The notes under the pieces are model-generated. The model saw only the letters and a list, made by a program, of their open reading frames with translations. It made no database searches and was not told the DNA's origin. From Limiplasma sp958448555 (GTDB taxonomy: Bacteria; Bacillota; Clostridia; Christensenellales; Aristaeellaceae), in the NCBI GenBank assembly GCA_958448555.1, contig CAUDEL010000009.1:5304-69303 (forward strand): a stretch of DNA of 64,000 bases, written 5' to 3'. Both the position numbers and the translations under genes were made by a program. Below, one piece after another: positions 34,733 to 43,434 of this stretch. How positions within the stretch are numbered: the stretch's first letter is position 1; each line of letters opens with the position of its first letter.

Positions 34733-35367
34733 CCGCGGATGCGTTTTCCCTCGCTCCCGACCGCGCGGAGCTTTTCCGCTGGCTCAAATGCCCGGAGGAC
34801 CTGCCGGCCCATCGGGCGTTTCTGGAAGCATGGGACGAGGCGCGCGCCTGTTTCGAGCGTCTCTGCGCCCCGCTTTGCCTTGCGCATCTGACGCCGGAGG
34901 GACAGGCGACGGTGTTTCTCACGGCCGGCGCCGCGCTGGAAGCCGAGGTGGACCGCTGCTTTGCCCGCGGTACCTGCGCGCAGGCTGCCCTTCTCAACCT
35001 CATGGCCGACCAGGCCCTGTTTGAGATGGACGGCCAGGCGGCAAAGCTCTTGGAGACGCGCCTGGCGGCGCAGGGACTATATATCGCCGCCCGGCGGGAA
35101 GCGCCCATAGATTTTCCGCTTGCGCTCCAGAGGCGGCTGTTTGCCCCGCTGGCTCCTTCTGCACCGGGCATCAGCGTGACGGAGGCCGGGGTTTTCCGGC
35201 CCGTGAAGTCCATGCTCTTTTGCCTGGACACCACGCCCACGCCCTGCCATGGCCAGGCCGCGCATGACTGCTCGCGCTGCCGTATGCAGCACTGTCCCTA
35301 CCGCCGCCTGCGTACCCAAAGCATCGGCTCATCCACGCACAACCAAACGGAGGACCGCCGCCCATGA
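34708..35367 (+). CDS. methionine-synthase-activation-like protein with C-terminal Cys motif
   Basis: The protein is 219 aa from ATG 34708, overlapping the preceding gene by 25 nt. The middle (TAGAALEAEVDRCFARGTCA, LLNLMADQALFEMDGQAAKL, AARREAPIDFPLALQRRLF) resembles the B12-dependent methionine synthase activation domain found alone in corrinoid gene clusters of anaerobes. The C-terminus adds HDCSRCRMQHCPYRR (Cys-x2-Cys-x4-Cys), which might hold an iron-sulfur cluster. With its neighbour it would form a corrinoid module, but no methyltransferase gene is present. The call is by resemblance. Confidence 0.65.
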   Translation: MAETTIVLTADAFSLAPDRAELFRWLKCPEDLPAHRAFLEAWDEARACFERLCAPLCLAHLTPEGQATVFLTAGAALEAEVDRCFARGTCAQAALLNLMADQALFEMDGQAAKLLETRLAAQGLYIAARREAPIDFPLALQRRLFAPLAPSAPGISVTEAGVFRPVKSMLFCLDTTPTPCHGQAAHDCSRCRMQHCPYRRLRTQSIGSSTHNQTEDRRP

Positions 35368-37268
35368 ACGGATCACCCATCTCCCCTGACCACAAGCGTT
35401 ACCTGGCCTGCATCAGCGAGCAGTTCCCCACCGTGCAGTCGCTCTACACAGAAATCATCAACCTCAAGGCCATCCTCAACCTGCCCAAGGGCACCGAGCA
35501 TTTCATCAGCGACATCCACGGGGAATATGAGGCGTTTTTGCACATCCTCAACAACTGCTCCGGCGTGATCCGGGAAAAGGCGCTCCTGCTGCTTTCCGGC
35601 ATCAGAAGCGACGCGGAAATCTCCGACCTGCTCACCCTGATCTACTATCCCGGGGAAAAGCTCAAGCTCCTTCGGGCCGAAAGCAGGCTAACCCAGGCCT
35701 GGTACAATCAGACCCTGCGCGACCTGATCGACCTAAGCCGCGTGCTCTCCTCCAAGTATACGCGCTCCAAGGTCCGCAAGGCGACCCCCGCGGCCTACGC
35801 CTACATCCTCGACGAATTGCTGCACGCCCTGCCTGACGAGGACGACAACCAGCTTCTCTACCACCAGAAGATCATCGACACGCTCATCGACATCGGCAGC
35901 GGCGACGAGTTCATCATCGCCCTGTGTGACCTCATCAAGCGCCTGGCAGTGGACCGTCTGCACATCGTGGGCGACATCTACGACCGCGGCCCGCGCGCGG
36001 ACTGCATCATGGACCTGCTGGTGGAGCATCACGCCGTGGATATCGAATGGGGCAACCATGACATCCTGTGGATGGGCGCTGCGTCCGGGAATCCCGTATG
36101 CATGGCGGCCGTGGTGCGCGGCAGCCTGCAATATGGCCACATGGAGCTATTGGAAACCGGCTATGGCATCAGCCTGCGCTCGCTGGCCCTCTTTGCCAGC
36201 CAGGTCTATCCATCCCTGGACGGGGCGCAGGCCGCGCTGGAGGCCATCACCGTCATTCTCTTCAAACTGGAGGGCCAGCTCATCGCGCGCCATCCCGAGT
36301 ACGGCATGGCGCCGCGCCGCCTCCTGCACCGCCTCGCCGCAGACCGCGAGAAAATCTCCCTGGATGGGCGGGTCTATCCCATCAGGCCTGTGCCCCTGCC
36401 AACCCTTTGCCCGGAGGACCCCTACCGCCTGACGGACGGCGAGGAAGCGGTGGTCCATGACCTGGCTGCCGCCTTCGCGCAGAGCGAGCGCCTGCGGCGG
36501 CATGTGCGGTTTTTGTACAGCAACGGCCGCCTGTACCGCTGCTGCAACGGAAATCTTCTCTTCCACGGCTGCATCCCCATGACGGAGTCGGGCGGCTTTG
36601 CCGAGGTGACCTTCGGCGACGAGCGCTACCAGGGACGCGCCCTGATGGACCATCACGAGCGCATGGCCCGCAGCGCCTATTTTGACCGGCGGCCCGACGC
36701 GGTGGATTTCATGTGGTATCTCTGGTGCGGCGAGCGTTCGCCCCTGTGCGGGCGGAGCATCAAGACCTTTGAGCGCGCCTTCGTCGACTGCCCGGACGCC
36801 TGGCATGAGCCGATGAACCCCTACTACCGCCACATCAACGACGAGGCTGTCTGCCGCCGCATCCTCGCTGACTTCGGCCTTTGTTCGCCCGAGGCGCACA
36901 TCATCAACGGGCATACGCCCATCCACGTCAGCAGCGGCGAAAGCCCCGTCAAGGCCAACGGCCGCCTGATCGTCATCGACGGGGGCTTTTGCAAGGCCTA
37001 TCAGAAGGCGACAGGCATCGCCGGCTACACCCTGATTTCCAACTCGCACGGTTTGCGCATCGTCGCGCACCAGCCCTTCTCCTCGCTTACGCGCGTGCTG
37101 GACGCAAACGACGACATCCATTCCGACTCGCAGATCCTGTGGCACAATCGCAAGCGCTGCCTCGTGGCCGACACGGATGACGGGCGGCAGATTCAGCAGC
37201 GAATCCAGACCCTGGAGGAACTGCTGGAGGCCTACCGCAGCGGCCTGCTGACGCCGAAGAACGGTTGA
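35364..37268 (+). CDS. fbp: class III fructose-1,6-bisphosphatase
   Basis: This 634-aa protein is the Firmicutes-type Fbp, unrelated to classes I and II, with a calcineurin-like metal centre. It has FISDIHGEYEAFLHIL (about 46), LHIVGDIYDRGPRADCIMD and WGNHDILWMGAA, then the C-terminal INGHTPIHVSSGESPVKANG with a final metal-binding His. It removes phosphate from fructose-1,6-bisphosphate in gluconeogenesis. The start overlaps the preceding gene by 4 nt (ATGA), so this central enzyme is part of the importer/corrinoid operon, which is unusual. Confidence 0.96.
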   Translation: MNGSPISPDHKRYLACISEQFPTVQSLYTEIINLKAILNLPKGTEHFISDIHGEYEAFLHILNNCSGVIREKALLLLSGIRSDAEISDLLTLIYYPGEKLKLLRAESRLTQAWYNQTLRDLIDLSRVLSSKYTRSKVRKATPAAYAYILDELLHALPDEDDNQLLYHQKIIDTLIDIGSGDEFIIALCDLIKRLAVDRLHIVGDIYDRGPRADCIMDLLVEHHAVDIEWGNHDILWMGAASGNPVCMAAVVRGSLQYGHMELLETGYGISLRSLALFASQVYPSLDGAQAALEAITVILFKLEGQLIARHPEYGMAPRRLLHRLAADREKISLDGRVYPIRPVPLPTLCPEDPYRLTDGEEAVVHDLAAAFAQSERLRRHVRFLYSNGRLYRCCNGNLLFHGCIPMTESGGFAEVTFGDERYQGRALMDHHERMARSAYFDRRPDAVDFMWYLWCGERSPLCGRSIKTFERAFVDCPDAWHEPMNPYYRHINDEAVCRRILADFGLCSPEAHIINGHTPIHVSSGESPVKANGRLIVIDGGFCKAYQKATGIAGYTLISNSHGLRIVAHQPFSSLTRVLDANDDIHSDSQILWHNRKRCLVADTDDGRQIQQRIQTLEELLEAYRSGLLTPKNG

Positions 37269-37282
37269 CTGGAGGAATGTAT

Positions 37283-37981
37283 ATGGTCTTTTCCCCCTGG
37301 CATCATGCCGTGATGTTCGGGCTGCTGGCCAAGGGCATCTGCGATCATTTTGGCGAGGCGGCCGACGGCCTCCTGCTCTCGGCCGTGGAGGCCTACGGGC
37401 AGGAGCGCGGGCGGCGCATGGCCGCGCGCTGCCTGCGCAGCGGCGACCCCATCGACGATATGGCCTCCTATTTCGCCTATTGCGAATGGTCCTGGCCGGG
37501 CAGCGTGAAAACCCCGCCGGATCCCGGCTGTCCCTACGTGAGCTACCGCATACTCGCCTGCCCCTGGCACAGCGCCTGGAAGGAGAGCGGCCTGGCTGAA
37601 TACGGCTATTTTTACTGCCGGTGCGTGGACCAGGCCATTCTTCGCGGGTTTAACCCGGCGCTCAGGCTCTCCCTTCCCACCTGTCTGACCCGCAACGAGC
37701 GGCAGGGCTGCGCTTTCCATTGGGAGAGCGCCGAAAACACCCCGGCGCTTTTTGATCGCCATCGGCGCCTTGAAAAGCGGCTGGGAGGTTCACAGGTGAA
37801 GGATTTTTGCTATCACACCGCGCATCTCTACAGCACGATCCTGCGCTGCGCGCGGGAGCTCGACCCCGCCGCGGCCTCGGCCGCCGAGGCGGACGCCGCG
37901 GACGCCTTTGCCGAGCGCTATGGCCCGGAGGCGCTCCGCCTTGTCCGGCAGGCCGCCCGGCAGGATTTTACGGTCGTCTAA
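37283..37981 (+). CDS. L-2-amino-thiazoline-4-carboxylate hydrolase family protein
   Basis: The protein is 232 aa from ATG 37283, 7 nt after GGAGG; earlier in-frame starts lie inside or before that site. The pattern SYRILACPWHSAW, YGYFYCRCVDQAILRGFNP, LPTCLTRNERQGCAFHW is that of the ATC-hydrolase family (conserved Cys and His). The family includes cysteine-pathway hydrolases and many proteins of unknown substrate. It follows fbp by 14 bp and ends the overlapping gene run. A GC hairpin (37987-38009) lies between it and the next gene. Confidence 0.75.
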   Translation: MVFSPWHHAVMFGLLAKGICDHFGEAADGLLLSAVEAYGQERGRRMAARCLRSGDPIDDMASYFAYCEWSWPGSVKTPPDPGCPYVSYRILACPWHSAWKESGLAEYGYFYCRCVDQAILRGFNPALRLSLPTCLTRNERQGCAFHWESAENTPALFDRHRRLEKRLGGSQVKDFCYHTAHLYSTILRCARELDPAAASAAEADAADAFAERYGPEALRLVRQAARQDFTVV

Positions 37982-38027
37982 TCATGCGCCTTCCGCTGCG
38001 GCGGAAGGCGAAAAAGGGTGTCGTCAT

Positions 38028-38705
38028 ATGGCAGGAAGCAACGATCACGCCGGTGTCAGCTACTTTTTCAAGGGGGATTTTCTACCCTACCGCAGGGTGT
38101 TTGAAATGCGCTGTCCTCCCCCGATGAAGTTGCACAAGGGCATGTGCGTATCCAAAAGCGGCGAGGCGCGCGACTGGATGTACTACCTCTGCCGCGGCAC
38201 GCTCAGGGTCTACGCGGGCAACTGCGAGGGCAACGAGCGGACCGTGGCCATTCTCGGCGAGGACAGCCTGGCCGGGCTGGACTGCTTTCTGCCGGGGGAA
38301 GCGTCCATCATGAACATCTCGTGCATGACGGACTGCTGGCTGATGCCGCTGCAAAACACGGCGGTGGAGGACATGGTCCGCAAGGACCCCGACTTTGCCG
38401 CAACGCTGACGCGCTACTACTGCAGGGTCCTGCGCCAGCTCTGCTTCGACGCGGCCAACCAGAGCCTCAACAGCGTCTTTCTGCGTCTGGCCAACTTTCT
38501 CCTGACCAACTGGACCCTGGAGGACAACCGCGTGCGGCTGAGCCAGCAGGAGCTGGCCTACGCCATAAACAGCTCGCGGGCGAGCATCTCCCGTGCCTGC
38601 CGGCTGATGAAGCAGGAGGGAATCATCGCCACCGAGGGCATCGGCTTTCGCATCCTGGACCCCGCCCGGCTCAGGGAGCTGTGCATGGCCTGCGAAACGA
38701 CATGA
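38028..38705 (+). CDS. Crp/Fnr family transcriptional regulator
   Basis: This 225-aa protein has an N-terminal cyclic-nucleotide-binding-type barrel (about 25-140; YYLCRGTLRVYAGN, ILGEDSLAGLDCFL). The C-terminal winged helix has RLSQQELAYAINSSRASISR and ACRLMKQEG. The Fnr cysteine cluster is not obvious. Cysteines occur at MRCPPPM and KGMCVS, so redox or ligand sensing cannot be excluded. It faces the oxidoreductase gene across the hairpin element. The targets are unknown; the operon upstream or the oxidoreductase are candidates. Confidence 0.9.
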   Translation: MAGSNDHAGVSYFFKGDFLPYRRVFEMRCPPPMKLHKGMCVSKSGEARDWMYYLCRGTLRVYAGNCEGNERTVAILGEDSLAGLDCFLPGEASIMNISCMTDCWLMPLQNTAVEDMVRKDPDFAATLTRYYCRVLRQLCFDAANQSLNSVFLRLANFLLTNWTLEDNRVRLSQQELAYAINSSRASISRACRLMKQEGIIATEGIGFRILDPARLRELCMACETT

Positions 38706-38709
38706 CAAA

Positions 38710-38922
38710 CGCCCCGGCGTAAAGCCGGGGCGTCAGGCTGCTGACAAAGTGCGGGGTGCAGGGGGATCATCCCCCTGCCGGGGTTTGGGGCAGAGCCCCA
38801 AAGCCTTATGCCGCAGCATTTTCCCTGAGCGTTGCGAGCGCCCGAAGGGCGCAAGAAACGCAGTTTTCCCCAAAAGCAGGGGTTTTTCAACGGTCTGACG
38901 CCCCGGCGTAAAGCCGGGGCGT
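38710..38922. mobile_element. structured intergenic element inside a duplicated terminator (copy 2)
   Basis: An exact 24-nt direct repeat (38710-38733 and 38899-38922), each a terminator hairpin CGCCCCGGC-GTAAA-GCCGGGGCG, flanks a 165-nt insert. The insert holds GCAGGGGGATCATCCCCCTGC, GGGGCAGAGCCCC and GCGCCCGAAGGGCGC hairpins. Its ends are inverted and related to copy 1: the right end reads CAGACCGTTGAAAAACC from outside, against CAGTCTGTCAAAAAACC in copy 1 (13 of 17 identical). As in copy 1 it lies between convergent genes. Confidence 0.6.
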
Positions 38923-38929
38923 TCAGTTC

Positions 38930-40867
38930 TCAGACCTTCAGGCCTGCCTTGTAACCGCTGTGGATCGCATCGTAGATCTTGCCGGGCGTCTGACTGTCGC
39001 CGACGTTGAACACGCGCACGCCCTTGTCCAGAAGCTGATCGTAAAGCCCGTTCAAGGGCTTCATACCCGTGGCCACAAAGACGTGGTCCGCCGCCACGGT
39101 CTGCCGGCGTCCGCCCGCCTCGACCACGACGCCCTGATCGCCAATCTCGATCACACGGGAGGAGGTATAAACCCTGATGCCCTTCTCCCTGATCTTGTCG
39201 GTGTAAACGATGTGGTCGCAGTCGCTGCAGCCGTTCATGATCTGGGGCAGCATCTCGATGATGGTGACATGGTTGCCCTCGGTCAGGCTGAACTGGATGG
39301 CGGTTTCCACGCCGATCAGGCCGCCGCCGATGACCACGATCTCGCCGGTGGGACGGATGCCGTCGGGCCTGAGGGCATCGACGGCGATGCTGACCTCGGG
39401 CCGGTCCGCGCCGGGCACGGGCAGGCCGGCGGGCTTTGTGCCGGCGGCAACGATCACCGCGTCGAAGCCCTCAAGGTCCGCCAGCGTCGCCTCCTTCTCC
39501 ACGACCTTCACGCCGTGCTTGTTGACCTGGGTGACGAGGTATTTGAGCGCGTCGCGGATGTCGGCCTTGAATTCGGGGAAGGACGCCTCATGCAGATAGC
39601 CGCCCAGCGACCGTTTTTCAAAGACGGTGACCTCATGTCCGCGAAGCGCCGCGGTATCGGCGGCCTTCAGGCCGGCGGGACCGCCGCCCACCACGGCGAC
39701 CTTCCCGGGGCTTTGGGCGGGACGGATGGCCAGCGCGTCCTCAAAGCCCAGCGTGGGGTTCATGGTGCAGTTGATGGACTTGCCCAGGTGGTTGCCGCGA
39801 TCCAGACAGCCCTCGTTGCAGCGGATGCAGGGCGAGATGTCCTCGGCATGGCCCTCCATGGCTTTTTTGGCCCAGTAGGGGTCCGCCAGCAGGGGACGGC
39901 CCATGCTGATGAAGTCCGCCTTGCCGCTGGCGAGGATCTCCTCGGCATAATCCGGCTGGGTGATGGAGCCCGTGGCAAAGACCGGGATGCCGACTTCCTT
40001 CTTGATCGCCTCGGCCGCCCAGACGTTGTGGCCGCGGGAGAGCTGCATGGGCGTGACCTGATGGATCATCTGATGGTGGTCGCCGCCGCTGACGTCGATG
40101 GCCGCGCAGCCCAATTCCTCCAGGCGCCTGGCGTAGTAGATCGTGTCCTCAATGGTCATTCCGCCCGGCTCGTAGTCGGTGCCGCTCAGGCGCACGATGA
40201 TGGGGAAATCCTCTCCCACGTATTCCTTGCAGCGCTTGAACACCTGCTCCAGGAAGCGGAAGCGGTTCTCCCGGCTGCCGCCGTACCAGTCGCGGCGCTG
40301 GTTGGTGAAGGGCGAGAGGAAATTGGTGATGAGATAACCGTGCGCGCCGTGGATCTCCACGACCTGGAAGCCGGCGGTCTTGGCGCGCCACGCGGCCTTG
40401 CCGAAGTCCTCCACGAGCTGGTCGATCTCCTCGATGGTCAATTCCTCGGGAATGGCGGCCTTGCCGTAGCGCTCGTACATCAGCGGCCAGGGGTTGGGCG
40501 ATGCGGACTTCATCGGCGGGCCGAGGAAGCGCTGGCGGCCGCAGTGCTCGATCTGGATGCAGGGCACGCAGTCCAGGTTCTTGATGGTGTCCGCCAGCCA
40601 GCCCAGACCCACGATGTACTCGTCGTCACAGATGCCAAGCTGGTTGGAGGCGGACTTGCTGCACTTGCGGTCCACATAGGCGTATTCCACGATAATCATG
40701 CCCACCTCGCCCCGCGCCAGGTCCTCGTAGCAGCGGACCAGGCGGGAGGAGACGGTCCCGTCCATGTGGCTCAGGCCCGTGGTCTGAGGCGCCTTGCAGA
40801 TGCGGTTCTTGATGACCACATTGCCGATTTTGCAGGGGCTGAAAAGCGTCGGATAATACTTGTTCAT
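38930..40867 (-). CDS. Old-Yellow-Enzyme-type FMN/FAD iron-sulfur oxidoreductase
   Basis: The protein is 645 aa from ATG 40867 (AAGGAGC upstream). The N-terminal TIM barrel binds FMN (LFSPCKIGNVVIKNRICKAP; EIHGAHGYLITNFLSP; GGSRENRFRFLE). A [4Fe-4S] motif CIRCNEGCLDR plus INCTMNP lies near residue 345. A Rossmann FAD domain (VAVVGGGPAGLKAADTAAL) and a NAD(P)-binding domain (EIVVIGGGLIGVETA) follow. This is the layout of 2,4-dienoyl-CoA reductase, trimethylamine dehydrogenase and BaiCD/BaiH-type enzymes, which reduce enones or related substrates. The substrate cannot be told. It is transcribed alone from a TATAAT at 40910-40905. Confidence 0.92.
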   Translation of the reverse strand: MNKYYPTLFSPCKIGNVVIKNRICKAPQTTGLSHMDGTVSSRLVRCYEDLARGEVGMIIVEYAYVDRKCSKSASNQLGICDDEYIVGLGWLADTIKNLDCVPCIQIEHCGRQRFLGPPMKSASPNPWPLMYERYGKAAIPEELTIEEIDQLVEDFGKAAWRAKTAGFQVVEIHGAHGYLITNFLSPFTNQRRDWYGGSRENRFRFLEQVFKRCKEYVGEDFPIIVRLSGTDYEPGGMTIEDTIYYARRLEELGCAAIDVSGGDHHQMIHQVTPMQLSRGHNVWAAEAIKKEVGIPVFATGSITQPDYAEEILASGKADFISMGRPLLADPYWAKKAMEGHAEDISPCIRCNEGCLDRGNHLGKSINCTMNPTLGFEDALAIRPAQSPGKVAVVGGGPAGLKAADTAALRGHEVTVFEKRSLGGYLHEASFPEFKADIRDALKYLVTQVNKHGVKVVEKEATLADLEGFDAVIVAAGTKPAGLPVPGADRPEVSIAVDALRPDGIRPTGEIVVIGGGLIGVETAIQFSLTEGNHVTIIEMLPQIMNGCSDCDHIVYTDKIREKGIRVYTSSRVIEIGDQGVVVEAGGRRQTVAADHVFVATGMKPLNGLYDQLLDKGVRVFNVGDSQTPGKIYDAIHSGYKAGLKV

Positions 40868-41002
40868 TTGGAACGCTCCTTCCGAAGTACAAGATGCTGC
40901 CTCTATTATAAGCATTTCGCATCTTTACTCCGATATCGCTCAGGAACGTTTTCTTCAAAATGATTGTATCACATGATACTATTTTTATGCCCTGCCTCGC
41001 CG

Positions 41003-41031
41003 TTGTCTTCCATCACGGGATTGGGTATAAT
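41003..41031 (+). promoter_or_regulatory. predicted promoter of gluQ
   Basis: TTGTCT (41003-41008) and TATAAT (41026-41031) are 17 bp apart. GAGGTGG and the ATG at 41065 follow. Confidence 0.65.
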
Positions 41032-41064
41032 GGGAGCGTGTTATTTTGGAAACGAGGTGGCTCC

Positions 41065-41997
41065 ATGACCGCTCCCTCCCCCGCAACCGGCCGCTTCGCG
41101 CCTACGCCAAGCGGGCGGCTGCACCTGGGCAACCTGCTGTGCGCGCTCATATCGTACCTGTCCGTCCGCCGCGCAGGCGGCCGTTTTTTGCTGCGCATCG
41201 AGGACCTTGACGCGCCGCGCTGTCCCCGGCGTCTGGCGCTGCAGGCGGTGGAGGACCTCGCCTGGTTCGGCTTCAAATGGGACGCGCCGCCCCTGTGGCA
41301 GAGCGAACGAACAGCCATCTATCAGGAATTTCTGGAGCGCCTCGGGGAAAAGGGGCTGGTCTATCCCTGCTTCTGCACGCGTGCGCAGCTCCAGCAGGAG
41401 GCTTCGGCAGCGCCCAACCTGGGCGATACCCAGCGCGTCTATCAGGGCCGCTGCGCCCATCTTACGCAGGCGCAGGCGGCTCAGCTCTCGCTCTCAAGGC
41501 GTCCCGCCATGCGCGTGCGCGTGCCCGACGAGGACGTTTCCTTTGTGGACGGGCTGCAGGGCCTACAGCGGGAAAACCTCGCCCGGGACTGCGGGGACTT
41601 CATCATCCGCCGTTCGGACGGGCTGTTTGGCTACCAGCTCGCCGTGGTCGTGGACGATGCGCTTTCCGGCGTGACAGAGGTTGTGCGCGGGCGCGACATC
41701 CTCACCGCCACCCCCCGCCAGCTCTATTTGATCCGGGAGCTCGGCTTCCCCGTCCCGCGCTACTACCATATTCCGTTGCTCACCGACGCCGCCGGGCGGC
41801 GGCTGGCCAAGCGTGACCGGGATCTGGATCTGAGCGCCCTGTCCAAACGCTATCCGCCCCGGCGGCTGATCGGCATGCTCGCGCACGCGGCGGGTCTTCT
41901 GGAGGAGGACCGTCCGGCGGAGATGGAGGAGCTGATCGCCGCCTTTGACTGGACCCGGGTCCGCCGCGCCGACATCCGCCTGCCGGACTGGCTTTAG
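41065..41997 (+). CDS. gluQ: glutamyl-Q tRNA(Asp) synthetase (GluQRS)
   Basis: This 310-aa protein is a truncated class I glutamyl-tRNA synthetase paralogue without the anticodon-binding domain. It has the HIGH-like PSGRLHLGN, LRIEDLDAPR, and a zinc site CFC..Y..RC (YPCFCTR; VYQGRCAH). Core blocks FGYQLAVVVDDA and VVRGRDIL are followed by a KMSKS-like RRLAKRDRD. It attaches glutamate to queuosine in tRNA(Asp). It is more usual in Proteobacteria and Actinobacteria, but length and motifs are decisive. Its TAG stop overlaps the end of the convergent MATE gene. Confidence 0.93.
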   Translation: MTAPSPATGRFAPTPSGRLHLGNLLCALISYLSVRRAGGRFLLRIEDLDAPRCPRRLALQAVEDLAWFGFKWDAPPLWQSERTAIYQEFLERLGEKGLVYPCFCTRAQLQQEASAAPNLGDTQRVYQGRCAHLTQAQAAQLSLSRRPAMRVRVPDEDVSFVDGLQGLQRENLARDCGDFIIRRSDGLFGYQLAVVVDDALSGVTEVVRGRDILTATPRQLYLIRELGFPVPRYYHIPLLTDAAGRRLAKRDRDLDLSALSKRYPPRRLIGMLAHAAGLLEEDRPAEMEELIAAFDWTRVRRADIRLPDWL

Positions 41998-43355
41998 GCC
42001 GCCTCCCTGCGCCGCGCAAGGATGCGCCGGATGGCCAGCGCGTATACTGCGATTGATACCGCCGGACCTGCGATGTCCGACGCGGTTTCCGCATAGAACG
42101 CCGCCCGCGCGCCAAAGAGCGACGGGAGGATGAACAGCGCCACAAAATAGACCAGCTTTCGCCAGAAAGACAAAGGCAACGAGTAGCGAACCTGGCCCAG
42201 CGCGGTGAAGCCGTCCACGATCTCGTACTGGATGCCCAGCGGCACCAGCGCCAGGCTGCACACGCGGATGGCCCGGACCGCCTCCGCCGTGATCTGCGCG
42301 TCCGTGGTGAACAGGCGTGAAAAAATGCCCCCGCAGGTCCAGGCGACCAGCGTCATCAGGCCCGTATAGGCCGCGCATAGAATGAAGATTCGCTTTTGCG
42401 CCTCCTCAACCCGCCCGGTCTTGCGCGCGCCGTAGTTGAAGCTGAGAATCGTCTGCGTGCTGCTGCTGATCCCGCCCAGGGGCATGGTGACCACCAGCAT
42501 AAAGCTCTGCGCGATGGTGGCGCACGTCAGCAGCATGTCCCCCTCCGCCGGTCCACCGTAGTGCCTGAGAATCGCGTTCATGGCGATAATCATGAGGTTG
42601 TCCGCCGCGATGATGGCAAAGGGGGTAAAGCCGATGGCAAGCACCCGCCCCATCACGCGGGGATCGTAGCCCGAAAAGGTGATGCGCACGGGCGGCCTTC
42701 GGCCAAAGAGAAAGGCGAGCACGAACGCGCAGCTTCCCATCTGGGAGAGCACCGTGGCTACGGCGGCGCCCGTCACCCCCATGTCAAAGGCATAGATAAA
42801 CAGCGGGTCCAGCGCAATGTTCATCACCGCGCCCAGCACCACCGAAAACATGGCCTGCGCCGAAAAGCCCTGGGAAATGATGAACTGGCACATGCCCGCC
42901 GAAAGCAGCGCAAAGGGCGTTCCGCACAGGTAGACGGAAAAATAGGCTCCGGCAAAGGGCAGGGTCGCTTCGCTTGCGCCAAAGAGCATGAGCATGGGCT
43001 CGCGGATGGGCAGGAGCATAGCCACCAGCGCCACCGACAGCACGCAAAGCATCACAAAGCAGTTGGCGACGATCCGCCGGGCCTGGTCGACCTTGCCCTC
43101 TCCCATGCGCATGCTCATCAGAGGCGCGCCGCCCACGCCGATCAGCGAGGCGGCAGACCCTACCAGCGTGACCACCGGCCCGCATACGCCCACGCCCGCC
43201 AGCGCCAGGCCGCCCACCTGCGGAATGTGGCCGATATACATGCGATCGACGATGCTGTAGAGCACGCTGACAAACTGCGCCAGCATGCTGGGCAGCGCGA
43301 TCCTCAGCACCAGCCCTCCGATGGGATCCCTCCCCAGGTCGTTTTCCCGCCGCAT
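41994..43355 (-). CDS. MATE family efflux transporter
   Basis: The protein is 453 aa from ATG 43355. It has twelve predicted membrane segments in two homologous halves, opening with GGLVLRIALPSMLAQFVSVL, then YSIVDRMYIGHIP and APLMSMRMGEGK. MATE proteins export cationic drugs or metabolites using sodium or proton gradients. A longer in-frame N-terminus would run into the amidase gene region and lacks membrane features. The substrate is unknown. Confidence 0.93.
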   Translation of the reverse strand: MRRENDLGRDPIGGLVLRIALPSMLAQFVSVLYSIVDRMYIGHIPQVGGLALAGVGVCGPVVTLVGSAASLIGVGGAPLMSMRMGEGKVDQARRIVANCFVMLCVLSVALVAMLLPIREPMLMLFGASEATLPFAGAYFSVYLCGTPFALLSAGMCQFIISQGFSAQAMFSVVLGAVMNIALDPLFIYAFDMGVTGAAVATVLSQMGSCAFVLAFLFGRRPPVRITFSGYDPRVMGRVLAIGFTPFAIIAADNLMIIAMNAILRHYGGPAEGDMLLTCATIAQSFMLVVTMPLGGISSSTQTILSFNYGARKTGRVEEAQKRIFILCAAYTGLMTLVAWTCGGIFSRLFTTDAQITAEAVRAIRVCSLALVPLGIQYEIVDGFTALGQVRYSLPLSFWRKLVYFVALFILPSLFGARAAFYAETASDIAGPAVSIAVYALAIRRILARRREAA

Positions 43356-43434
43356 GTGTGCGCCCCTCTTTCCAACGCGGATTGTAGCAAGCGTGCTATG
43401 ATACCACATTTGCCACAGGAGGCGCAAGCGGTCT

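Noticed and set aside
37987..38009. Hairpin between the ATC-hydrolase gene and the Crp/Fnr gene as a terminator
   Set aside because: The stem GCCTTCCGC/GCGGAAGGC is strong but is followed by an A-run, not a T-run, on the plus strand. Its role is unclear, so I did not list it as a terminator.
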